NCBI GenBank assembly: GCA_021295955.1
Contig: JAGWBJ010000003.1
Span: forward strand, 167,613-231,612
From: Dehalococcoidia bacterium
GTDB lineage: Bacteria > Chloroflexota > Dehalococcoidia > Lucifugimonadales > JAGWBF01
Direction of reading: 5' to 3'
Length of the DNA: 64,000 nucleotides
Position 1 is the stretch's first letter. Each line of letters begins with the position of its first letter. The translations under genes and the position numbers were made by a program. Under the pieces are notes generated by a model. That model was not told the origin of the DNA. It did not search any database and was given only the letters and a program-made list of their open reading frames with translations. Of the stretch, positions 8,142 to 15,948 are shown piece by piece.

Positions 8142-9338
8142 TCAGTCGCCGAAGGTGAAGGTGTATAGGACGAACTGGTCCGAGTCCACGTGCAGCTCCA
8201 GCTCGTGGGTGGACACCTCGGGGCCGCGGACCACGTTGTACATCCTGGCGTCCTGGGCCTCGAAATACGTGCGCCCCGACTCGTCGACCAGGATGTCGTC
8301 GCCCCGCAGCCCCTCGGGTATGGGCCCGCCGTCGAGCACCGCGAACACGGGGAAGGGCGGGCCGCCGTCGGGACGGATGACGGCGTTGACGCTGGCCGCC
8401 TTGTAGCTCAGGGCCACGTAGTCTTCCAGGTTCTGGGTGTTCCGCCCGTGCCGCACGCTTTCGGTGTTGAAGTACCACCCTCCGTGCAGGAAGAACTGTC
8501 CCTCTTCCCTGGATCCGTCATCCTGGTAGAACCCGTCGCGGTCCCCTGCCGCCAGCTGGTTTCCCAGGTACTCACCCCCGGCCCATCCCAGGCCGGCGTA
8601 CAGCTCCCTGGTGGTGCGGGTGCGCGAGCCGCGCGTCTCGATGGTCCCGCCGACGTCGATCCCGGAGATGTCGTACCCTGCCCTGGCAAGCGCCCCCTGT
8701 ATCATCCTCTCGGTCTCTTCGTAGGCGCCCTCGCCGATGTGGTCGTAGATAATCCGGCCGTGGTGGTCTATGAGGAACTTGTGGGGCCAGTACCGGTTGT
8801 TGTAGGACCACCACGTCTTGAAGTCGTTGTCCATGGCCACGGGCCACGTGACGCTCTCTCGCACTATGGCTTCACGGACGCCGTCCTCCCGCTTCTCGAA
8901 TTCGAACTCGGGAGAGTGGACTCCGACGATGACCAGGCCCCGGCTGGCGTACTTGCTGTTCCAGTCCCGTATGTATGGCAGGGTCCTGAGGCAGTTGATG
9001 CAGGTGTAGGTCCAGAAGTCGATAAGCACGACCCGACCGCGGAGCTCTTCCATGGTCAGCGGCGGGGTGTTGAGCCACTTGACTATGCCGGTGAACTCGG
9101 GAGCGTCGGGCCACGGTCCCGGCGCCAGGGTCGCCGCCGCCGTCGGGGGCGGAGTCGACGTTGGGGCCGGAGTGGACTCCGCCGGTTTGGATGTCGCGGA
9201 CCCTGAAGCGGGTGACGCGGACGTTGGGGACGGTGCGGGCTCGTCCGTCCCCCCGCACGCGGCGGCAGCCGCAACCAGCAGGACCACCAGCGCGATCGCC
9301 GGAAGCAGCAGTGTTCGAGTCAGGGAGCGTCGCATCAT
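8142..9338 (-). CDS. DipZ-like thioredoxin-fold lipoprotein
   Basis: About 398 residues. A signal peptide ends in a lipobox with Cys28 (AAAAC), followed by a long Pro/Thr/Ser/Ala linker and a thioredoxin domain with the redox pair C113-I-N-C116 in FWTYTCINC. The GVHSPEFEFEK segment and the C-terminal beta-rich domain (TRELYAGLGWAGGEYLGN) match the C-terminal half of DipZ proteins. It is predicted to be anchored on the outer face of the membrane and to exchange thiols there. The start has AGGTGG upstream. Its paralogue lies at 10417-11700. No CcdA-type electron donor is nearby, so the reductant is unclear. Confidence 0.88.
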   Translation of the reverse strand: MMRRSLTRTLLLPAIALVVLLVAAAAACGGTDEPAPSPTSASPASGSATSKPAESTPAPTSTPPPTAAATLAPGPWPDAPEFTGIVKWLNTPPLTMEELRGRVVLIDFWTYTCINCLRTLPYIRDWNSKYASRGLVIVGVHSPEFEFEKREDGVREAIVRESVTWPVAMDNDFKTWWSYNNRYWPHKFLIDHHGRIIYDHIGEGAYEETERMIQGALARAGYDISGIDVGGTIETRGSRTRTTRELYAGLGWAGGEYLGNQLAAGDRDGFYQDDGSREEGQFFLHGGWYFNTESVRHGRNTQNLEDYVALSYKAASVNAVIRPDGGPPFPVFAVLDGGPIPEGLRGDDILVDESGRTYFEAQDARMYNVVRGPEVSTHELELHVDSDQFVLYTFTFGD

Positions 9339-9379
9339 CGGTCCACCTGCATATACGGCTGGCGGGGCCGGACAGATTT

Positions 9380-10339
9380 CTAGTTCAGCACCGCCAGGAG
9401 GCCCATTTCCAGCTCTTCCGCCGAAGCGAACCCCTCGTACTTGGATGAGATGAGCCCGTCCCGGTCCAGAATGAAGACCCAGGACTCGTTGAGGTACCCC
9501 TCCGCCTGGGTTATCCCCCACTCCTCCACGATGGGGGAGTACCGGGCATTGTCCAGGTCCCCCTGTATGGCCGCGGGGTTGTCGTAGACCTCCACGTGAA
9601 TGAAGTTGGCGTCGTCCCGGTACTTGTCCTTGACGATGCTGACGGTCTCGGCCTGGGGGCCGCAGGTCGGGCTGGTGCAGGTCCCAGGGCTGGAGAAGAC
9701 TATCATGGTCGGGTCGGCGTTGGCAACGGCCTGGTCGATGGTGGAGGTGTAGAGCTGAGGGTCGGGAGTTGACCATGTGGTGAGCTCTTCCAGGCTCACG
9801 TCCCTCAGGGTCTTGTTGTCCCCGCGGGGCGGCGGCGAACCCAGGCTGGGGGTGTGGGTGTCTTGCCTTACCAGCAACGGGACGCGCGCCGCCCGTCCGT
9901 TCTCGCCGTCCGGCAGCGTGACCTCCAGGTCCCACCTGCCGGGCCTGTCGAACTCAAGGCTTGTGGCGTAGCTGGCGCGAACGCCGTAGGGCCAGACGAA
10001 GTGCCTCGCGCTGGCCGACCCTCCCGCCACGGGAGCGGACCCGTCCTCCGGCAGGTAGCGGGACGTGACCGAGACCTGGGGCGCGGTGACGAAGCCCGTC
10101 GGTCCTTCCAGCAGGAAGGAAATGCGGTTGGAGCCCAGGCCAACGTCCGTGGTGGCCAGGATGGGCGTGACCTCCGGCTGGGATGCTTCCGTGTCGACGG
10201 CCGTGGGGGCGCCGGCGTCCTCGGGCGCCCCGGGCTCCTCGGGGTCGTTCCAGGGCTGCAGGACCAGGATGGGCAACAAGACGAGCAGGGCGGCGACGGC
10301 CACCACTCCCATCAGGATGGGGAGCAGGTTTCTCGTCAC
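9380..10339 (-). CDS. Membrane-anchored thioredoxin-like protein with CxxxxC motif
   Basis: 319 residues. Residues about 4-28 form a signal anchor. Residues about 60-160 look like a beta-sandwich, and the C-terminal half has a thioredoxin-like fold with FSSPGTC221-TSPTC226. Four residues separate the cysteines, unlike a classical CxxC. The end (SWVFILDRDGLISSKYEGF) fits a peroxiredoxin/SCO-like fold. A GTG start is preceded by GGGAGAAG. The gene lies between two DipZ-like lipoprotein genes with short gaps (41 and 77 bases), so the three probably form an operon for extracytoplasmic thiol chemistry. The assignment rests on the fold pattern; the precise role is unknown. Confidence 0.75.
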   Translation of the reverse strand: MTRNLLPILMGVVAVAALLVLLPILVLQPWNDPEEPGAPEDAGAPTAVDTEASQPEVTPILATTDVGLGSNRISFLLEGPTGFVTAPQVSVTSRYLPEDGSAPVAGGSASARHFVWPYGVRASYATSLEFDRPGRWDLEVTLPDGENGRAARVPLLVRQDTHTPSLGSPPPRGDNKTLRDVSLEELTTWSTPDPQLYTSTIDQAVANADPTMIVFSSPGTCTSPTCGPQAETVSIVKDKYRDDANFIHVEVYDNPAAIQGDLDNARYSPIVEEWGITQAEGYLNESWVFILDRDGLISSKYEGFASAEELEMGLLAVLN

Positions 10340-10416
10340 AGGCTTCTCCCATCGGAGGTCGGAGTCATCGCAATCATGATGGAGACGTTATTCTTTCGGA
10401 TGTCGTGACGGCCGGT

Positions 10417-11700
10417 TCACGGCCCTTCGGCGTACGAGCCGAAGGTGAAGGCGAATACGCTGAAACGGTCGGAGTCGCTGCTGAGCTCCAGGTCGTGGCC
10501 GCCGTACTCCTCCAGCCGCACCAGATTGTACATGCGGGGCTCGTTTATCTCGAAGAACGTTCTCCCGTCGTCTTCCGACTGCACGTGGGAACCCCGGGCG
10601 TCCTCGGGGACCGGCTCCGAGTCCATGGTCAGGTAAACGCGGACCGGCTCGCCGTCGTCGAAGTCGGTCACCACGTTGACGCTGGTGCCATGGAAGCGCA
10701 GGGCTATGAAGTCCTCCAGGTTGTCGGTCTGACGCCCGTGGGTGAGGCTCTCGGCCCCCTTGATCCACGAGCCGTTCAGGTACAGGAAGTGGTTGCGGTA
10801 CTCCTCGGAGGGCGTGTAGTCCGACGGCATGTCGAGGGGGGCGGAGTAGTACTCCTGGTTGGCGATGTACGCCCCCCGCACGGCGAAGTTCCGCACGTAC
10901 CCCGCGTACAGCTCCCTGGTCTGGCCCGTCCCGTCCCTTTGGTACGCACGGCTGTCGGGGTCGGGGCCGGGGTCGGCGCCCGGGGCGATGTCCGACACGT
11001 CGGCGCCGGCCTCCGTCAGCAGCTCGCGGATCAGCTCCTCGGTCTCGTCGTAGGCGCCCTCGCCGAAGTGGCTGTACCGGATGATGCCGTCCCTGTCGAT
11101 GAGGTACTTGGCCGGCCACGCCCGGTTGTTGTATGCGAGCCAGGTGCTGAACTCGTTGTCCTGGACCACCGGGTATTCTATGCCGTGCTCCTCGATGGAC
11201 TTCTCGATGTTGCCCCTCAGCTTCTCGAACTCGAACTCGGGAGAGTGCACTCCCACGATGGTGAGCCCCAGGTCTGCATACCGGTCGTGCCAGGCCGTCA
11301 GGTAGGGCAGGGTGCGGATGCAGTTGACACAGGTGTAGGTCCAGAAGTCGATGAGTACCACTCCGCCCCGCAGGCTTTCGATGGTGAACGGCTCGGTCTG
11401 TATCCAGCCGGAGACCCCCTCCAGCTCCGGCGCTGGGCTCCCCACCGTCCCGGGCGTCGGGGTGATGGTCGGGCGTACGGCGTCCTCCGCCTCCTCGGTA
11501 GCCTCGGGCTCCGGGGTGGCGGTCGCCGGCGACAGCGGGGTGGGGGTCGGCTGAGCGGTCGCCGTGGGCTCGGGCGTGTGGGTGGGCGCCGTGGTGGCAG
11601 TGGGCTCCGACCGGGCACATCCCGCGGCCAGGGCGGCAAGCGCCAGCAGTGCTACGATTCCCATGGCCAGGGCCGGGAGATGTCGTCCCATGTAGTGCAT
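10417..11700 (-). CDS. DipZ-like thioredoxin-fold lipoprotein (second copy)
   Basis: 427 residues with the same architecture as the gene at 8142-9338. The lipobox is ALAAGC (Cys28), followed by a Thr/Pro/Glu linker and a thioredoxin domain with C124-V-N-C127 in FWTYTCVNC. The GVHSPEFEFEK block and the C-terminal DipZ-like beta domain (TRELYAGYVRNF) follow. It is predicted to be an exported, lipid-anchored thiol-disulfide protein. It is the first gene of a co-directional minus-strand run of six genes reaching down to fabF. Two diverged copies around a third thioredoxin-like gene suggest a multi-component redox relay, but no substrate is indicated. Confidence 0.87.
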   Translation of the reverse strand: MHYMGRHLPALAMGIVALLALAALAAGCARSEPTATTAPTHTPEPTATAQPTPTPLSPATATPEPEATEEAEDAVRPTITPTPGTVGSPAPELEGVSGWIQTEPFTIESLRGGVVLIDFWTYTCVNCIRTLPYLTAWHDRYADLGLTIVGVHSPEFEFEKLRGNIEKSIEEHGIEYPVVQDNEFSTWLAYNNRAWPAKYLIDRDGIIRYSHFGEGAYDETEELIRELLTEAGADVSDIAPGADPGPDPDSRAYQRDGTGQTRELYAGYVRNFAVRGAYIANQEYYSAPLDMPSDYTPSEEYRNHFLYLNGSWIKGAESLTHGRQTDNLEDFIALRFHGTSVNVVTDFDDGEPVRVYLTMDSEPVPEDARGSHVQSEDDGRTFFEINEPRMYNLVRLEEYGGHDLELSSDSDRFSVFAFTFGSYAEGP

Positions 11701-11866
11701 GTCGTCTCCGTCCGAGTCCGGGTCGGCGTTCGTTCCAAGGGCGCCGTGGGACTAAGGATACCACGGGGCCATAGCCAGTCCATTAGCTACTACGCCAACC
11801 GGACCCGCTTGTATCTCTCCTGCGCGGCCCTTGTCGCGGCCTCCAGGGGGATTCGCCCGGTGCGTG

Positions 11867-11895
11867 TTGTCGCGTCCCCCTGCGCCGCGTATACT
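11867..11895 (+). promoter_or_regulatory. Sigma-70-type promoter for the ACMSD-like amidohydrolase
   Basis: TTGTCG (11867-11872), a 17-base spacer, then TATACT (11890-11895). It lies about 85 bases upstream of the GTG start at 11982. The rest of the 281-base gap 11701-11981 shows nothing I recognise. Confidence 0.55.
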
Positions 11896-11981
11896 ACTCC
11901 CATCGGCGAACGGGTGGGACAAGGACCAACGAGCATCCCCCAAAGGCCCCCGACCACTCATCGGATGCGCAAGGGGAAGGC

Positions 11982-12977
11982 GTGAAAGTAGATATACATT
12001 GCCACTACGTGCCCAACAAGGCCATCGAGCGCCTGGAGAAGGACCCGTCCAGCTACGGGGTGCGCTTGGCCGAGGCCGTTAGCGGCGGCCGGTGCCTGTG
12101 TTTCGACTACGGGCTCCGCGTGCGGCCCTTTTCCCTGTTCCCGGACCTCCTGGACCTGGACAGGCGTGTCGGTGAGATGGACCGCTTGGGCATAGACCGG
12201 CAGGTGATCTCGGTGTGGACCGACGCCTTCGGATACGGCCTGCCGCCCTCCCTGGCAACCCGCTGGATCAGGGCCATCAACGACTCCCTGTTCGAGGAGA
12301 TACAGCGCCACCCCGGGCGGCTGTCGGCGATGGCCGCCGTCCCCCTCCAGGACGCGGACCTCGCCGCGCGGGAGCTGGAGTACGGCGTCAGGGAGCTGGG
12401 AGCCAGCGGCGCGGTCATCGCCGCCAACGTGGTGGGGACCAACCTGGGCGATGCTCCCCTGGACAGCTTTTGGGCCGCGGCGGTGGAGCTGGACGTTCCG
12501 GTGTTCATACATCCCGACGAGCCCGTGCCGCCTCCCCGGGCCGCCAAGTATAACCTCAACCCCCTGGTCCACTACACCTACGACACGACCATCACGGTGG
12601 GTTCCCTGATCTTCGGTGGGGTGCTGGACCGGTTCCCCGGCCTGAACCTGGTCCTGTCCCACGGCGGCGGCTACTTTCCGTACCAGGCGGGTCGTTTCGA
12701 CCGGATCTATCGCAACATGACCCCCGAGGCCGCCCCGGGGCAGCCTCCTTCCCACTACCTACGGCGGTTCCACTACGACACGATACTTCACTACGCCCCC
12801 GCGCTGAGATACCTGAGGGACCGGGTGGGAAGCGACCGGCTGCTGCTGGGCAGCGACTACCCCTTCCCGCCGGCCGACCTGGATCCCCTGGGAAGCCTGA
12901 GGGACGCGGAGTTTTCCTCCGAGGAGATCGAGGACGTCGGCGGCAACAACGCACGCCGGCTGTTCAAGCTGGCCTAG
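11982..12977 (+). CDS. ACMSD-like metal-dependent amidohydrolase/decarboxylase
   Basis: 331 residues of the amidohydrolase-2 family, which includes aminocarboxymuconate semialdehyde decarboxylase and gamma-resorcylate decarboxylase. The metal ligands are visible: HCHYVP at the N-terminus, FIHPDEP, LSHGGGYFPYQ, and GSDYPFP near the C-terminus. The fold is a TIM barrel with one Zn or Mn. The GTG start is preceded by AAGGGGAAGG. The VPLQDADLAARELEYGV region is typical of the decarboxylase branch, so non-oxidative C-C cleavage of an aromatic or enoic acid is more likely than hydrolysis. The substrate cannot be read from the sequence. Confidence 0.88.
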   Translation: MKVDIHCHYVPNKAIERLEKDPSSYGVRLAEAVSGGRCLCFDYGLRVRPFSLFPDLLDLDRRVGEMDRLGIDRQVISVWTDAFGYGLPPSLATRWIRAINDSLFEEIQRHPGRLSAMAAVPLQDADLAARELEYGVRELGASGAVIAANVVGTNLGDAPLDSFWAAAVELDVPVFIHPDEPVPPPRAAKYNLNPLVHYTYDTTITVGSLIFGGVLDRFPGLNLVLSHGGGYFPYQAGRFDRIYRNMTPEAAPGQPPSHYLRRFHYDTILHYAPALRYLRDRVGSDRLLLGSDYPFPPADLDPLGSLRDAEFSSEEIEDVGGNNARRLFKLA

Positions 12978-13068
12978 CGGAGGGCGTCCAAGAGCCTGTC
13001 CCGCGGCCGGCCGATGCCCACCCGGCCAAGGCTCACGTGGGCCCATGCTCACGCGGTAAGGAGGAGTC

Positions 13069-13893
13069 ATGCCCAGGATATGGATCGACCCTACATTGGA
13101 GATGGCGTACGAAGACGACGACTTTACCGACCCCTGGAAGAAGTCCGAGGTGGTGGTGTACCAGCACTGCAACACCGGCAGCAGCCGCATGTACTACGCG
13201 TGGGTGCCCACCATAGCCCGGCACTACCGGTTCATACGGGTGAACCGCAGGGGCCAGGGAGGGTCGACGGTGCCGCCTCCCGGCCGCCACTGGACCCTCA
13301 AGGAGTGGTCCGACGAGATGGGCACCTTCCTGGACCGCATGGGCATCGAGAAAGTCCACGTCATCGGGGAGGCCACCGGCTCCTACGTCTGCCTCCAGTA
13401 CGCCTATGACCACCCGGACCGAGTCCACAGCCTCACGATGATAAACGTTGTGCCCAACGAGGAGGACTCCAAGCTGGCCGAGCGGCCGGGCATGCGGGAC
13501 TGGGGGCCTCTTCTGGAGAGGGGCTTCGAGGACTGGATCTTGGGAAGCAACCCGGAGCGGTTCGACGCGGACGTGGTCGACCCCGAGCTGGTCCGTTGGC
13601 ACGCGGAGGAGAAGCTGAGGCAGCCCCATGGAGTGTCCGTCGAGGTCATGCAGGGCATGGGCGCCCACATCCTCCAGGATGTGCCCCAGATGTTCGTCAA
13701 CCTGAAGGTCCCCTCCCTGGTCATCACGGGGGAGTCGGGCGTCATTCATAACCCGGAAACTGCCAGGCGCGTCCAGGAGATGGTCCCCGATTGCAAGGTG
13801 GCGGTCGTCGACGGCGTCTTCGGGTACGTTGCCCACGCGGCGCCGGAGCGGTGCGCCGAGGCATGGCTGGAGTTCGCCCGGGGCCTGGGGTAG
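13069..13893 (+). CDS. Alpha/beta-hydrolase fold protein lacking the catalytic serine
   Basis: 274 residues with a clear alpha/beta-hydrolase fold. The oxyanion region HCNTGSSRMYYAW, the strand FIRVNRRGQGGST, and the nucleophile-elbow helix are in place. The elbow reads G-E-A-T-G (residues 100-104) where active enzymes have G-x-S-x-G, so the nucleophile position is Ala102. The usual GH before the C-terminal helix also appears to be replaced (FGYVAHAAPE). It is therefore probably not a serine hydrolase. It is preceded by AGGAGT and lies three bases upstream of hyuA, so it belongs to the hyuAB operon. It could bind a ligand, act as a cofactor-independent lyase, or be an accessory subunit. Confidence 0.8.
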   Translation: MPRIWIDPTLEMAYEDDDFTDPWKKSEVVVYQHCNTGSSRMYYAWVPTIARHYRFIRVNRRGQGGSTVPPPGRHWTLKEWSDEMGTFLDRMGIEKVHVIGEATGSYVCLQYAYDHPDRVHSLTMINVVPNEEDSKLAERPGMRDWGPLLERGFEDWILGSNPERFDADVVDPELVRWHAEEKLRQPHGVSVEVMQGMGAHILQDVPQMFVNLKVPSLVITGESGVIHNPETARRVQEMVPDCKVAVVDGVFGYVAHAAPERCAEAWLEFARGLG

Positions 13894-13896
13894 ACG

Positions 13897-15948
13897 TTGC
13901 GGCTGGGCATCGACATCGGGGGAACGTTCACCGACCTGACGGGTCTGGACGAGGCCACTGGGGAGATGTTTCATCTCAAGACCCTTACCGACTCGGAGCA
14001 GCCGGTCCGGGCGGTCTGGGAGGCCCTCCAGGGAGCGGGCATCGATCCCTCGATTCTGACTAGGCTCTCCCACGGGACTACCATCGGCATCAACGCCATC
14101 GTCGAGCGTAAGGGCGCGCCCACCGCCATCGTTACCACACGGGGGTTCCGGGATATCCTGGAGCTGAGACGCAGCGCCCGTACCCACGTGCTGGACCCGC
14201 TGATGGACAAGCCCTACACCTTCGTGCCCCGCCGTTGGAGGGTGGAGGTGAACGAGCGGATCGCCTGGGACGGGAGCGTGTCCCGCCCGCTGGACCCGGC
14301 CGAGCTGGAGACGGTCCTGGAGGACCTGGCGTCCCGGGGCATCGAGTCGGTGGCCGTGTGCTTCCTCCACTCCTACGCCAATCCCGTTCACGAACGCCAG
14401 GCCGGGGAGGTGCTGACCCGAGGCTTTCCCGGGCTGTACCACACCCTTTCTTCAGAGATCGTGCCGGCCCTGGGCGAGTACGAACGCACCAGCACGGCGG
14501 CGCTGAACGCCTACGTGCATCCCGTGGTGCACAGGTACCTGACTGACCTGGAGGGTAACCTCAGAGAGCGCGGCCTTGGGACGCCTCTCCAGGTCATGCA
14601 GTCCAACGGCGGAGTCATGACGGCCCGGGAGGCGGCCCGGCACCCGGTGCACATCCTGGAGTCTGGCCCGGCGGCGGGCTCCATCGCCGGCGCCCACGTC
14701 GCCGAGCTCTTGGGCCTGGAAAACGTGGTGACCTTCGACATGGGCGGCACCACGACGAAGGCGTCGGTGATCGAGGCCGGCCGGCCCCTGTCCACGGTGG
14801 AGTACGAGCTGTTCGAGGAGCCGAACAAACCCGGGAGCGGCTGGCCGATTCGCGTCCCCATGATAGACATCGTGGAGGTGGGGGCCGGCGGCGGCACCAT
14901 CGCCTGGCTGGACCACGGCAACAACCTCCAGGTAGGCCCTCAGAGCGCCGGGGCCCAGCCCGGTCCCGTGTGCTACGGCCGGGGCGGAGACCTGCCCACG
15001 GTGACCGATGCCTACGTCGTGCTGGGCAGGCTGGGGTCCCTCCTGGGCGGCGGGCTGCCCCTGGACGTGGAGGCCGCCGGACGCGCCATCGGCGAGAGGG
15101 TGGCGGAACCCCTGGGGATGACGGTGGAGGAGGCTGCCGCCGGGGTCCTGGAGATAAACGATACCCGGGCCGCGGACCTTCTCCGGGAGATGACCATCTC
15201 CAGGGGCCGCGACCCCCGGGACTTCACCCTGGTCGCCTTTGGCGGAGCCGGCCCTCTCGTGGCGGCTTACGTGGCCAGGGAGGTGGGCATGGAGGTCGCG
15301 GTGGTCCCCCCGGCGCCCGGCAACTTCTCCGCCGCGGGCCTCCTCCTGGCCGACGTGGTCCACGACGCCATGCGCACGTACACGGTAGCCCTGGACGAAG
15401 CGGACCCGGACCGGGTCAGATCCCTGCTGCAGGAGATGTCCCGCGACCTGGTGGAAAACCTGGAGCGCCAGGGGATTGGCGAGGGCCGACGGCGGTTCGA
15501 GCTCGGGGCCGACATGCGCTACACCGGCCAGTTCCACGTGATAAACGTACCCATCTCCAGCGCGATGGTCGACCAGGGCTCTTTCGAAGAGATGGCCCGG
15601 GCTTTCCACCAGGAGCATCAACGGCTCTTCACCTATCAGCTCCCCCAGGAGCCTCTGGAGCTCGTGAACCTGTGGGTCCGGGCCGTCGGCGTCCTGGAGC
15701 GGCCGGTGCCGCCACGGCTGGGCCCAGGCGAGGCTGATGCGGCCCTCCTGGGGACCCGCCGGATATACTTTAGCGAACAGGACTGCCGCGTGGCCTGCCC
15801 CATCTACGACAGGGCCGGCCTGGCCGCAGGAGCGTCCCTGACCGGGCCCGCCATCCTGGAGGAGACCACGTCGACGACGTTGGTGCCTCCCGGGTGCGGC
15901 GCTTCGGTGGACGCCTACGGGAACATACTCATCAGGACGCGGGCATGA
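13897..15948 (+). CDS. hyuA: Hydantoinase/oxoprolinase family protein, subunit A
   Basis: 683 residues, full length for HyuA. This ASKHA-fold subunit binds ATP and pairs with HyuB for ATP-dependent hydrolysis of hydantoins, 5-oxoproline or similar cyclic amides, or for carboxylation of ketones in the acetone carboxylase branch. Motifs are GIDIGGTFTDL at the N-terminus, SHGTTIGINAIVERKGA, FDMGGTTTKASV and AFGGAGPL. The TTG start lies three bases after the preceding stop. Its stop overlaps the hyuB start (ATGA), so translation is coupled. The family does not fix the substrate. Confidence 0.9.
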   Translation: MRLGIDIGGTFTDLTGLDEATGEMFHLKTLTDSEQPVRAVWEALQGAGIDPSILTRLSHGTTIGINAIVERKGAPTAIVTTRGFRDILELRRSARTHVLDPLMDKPYTFVPRRWRVEVNERIAWDGSVSRPLDPAELETVLEDLASRGIESVAVCFLHSYANPVHERQAGEVLTRGFPGLYHTLSSEIVPALGEYERTSTAALNAYVHPVVHRYLTDLEGNLRERGLGTPLQVMQSNGGVMTAREAARHPVHILESGPAAGSIAGAHVAELLGLENVVTFDMGGTTTKASVIEAGRPLSTVEYELFEEPNKPGSGWPIRVPMIDIVEVGAGGGTIAWLDHGNNLQVGPQSAGAQPGPVCYGRGGDLPTVTDAYVVLGRLGSLLGGGLPLDVEAAGRAIGERVAEPLGMTVEEAAAGVLEINDTRAADLLREMTISRGRDPRDFTLVAFGGAGPLVAAYVAREVGMEVAVVPPAPGNFSAAGLLLADVVHDAMRTYTVALDEADPDRVRSLLQEMSRDLVENLERQGIGEGRRRFELGADMRYTGQFHVINVPISSAMVDQGSFEEMARAFHQEHQRLFTYQLPQEPLELVNLWVRAVGVLERPVPPRLGPGEADAALLGTRRIYFSEQDCRVACPIYDRAGLAAGASLTGPAILEETTSTTLVPPGCGASVDAYGNILIRTRA

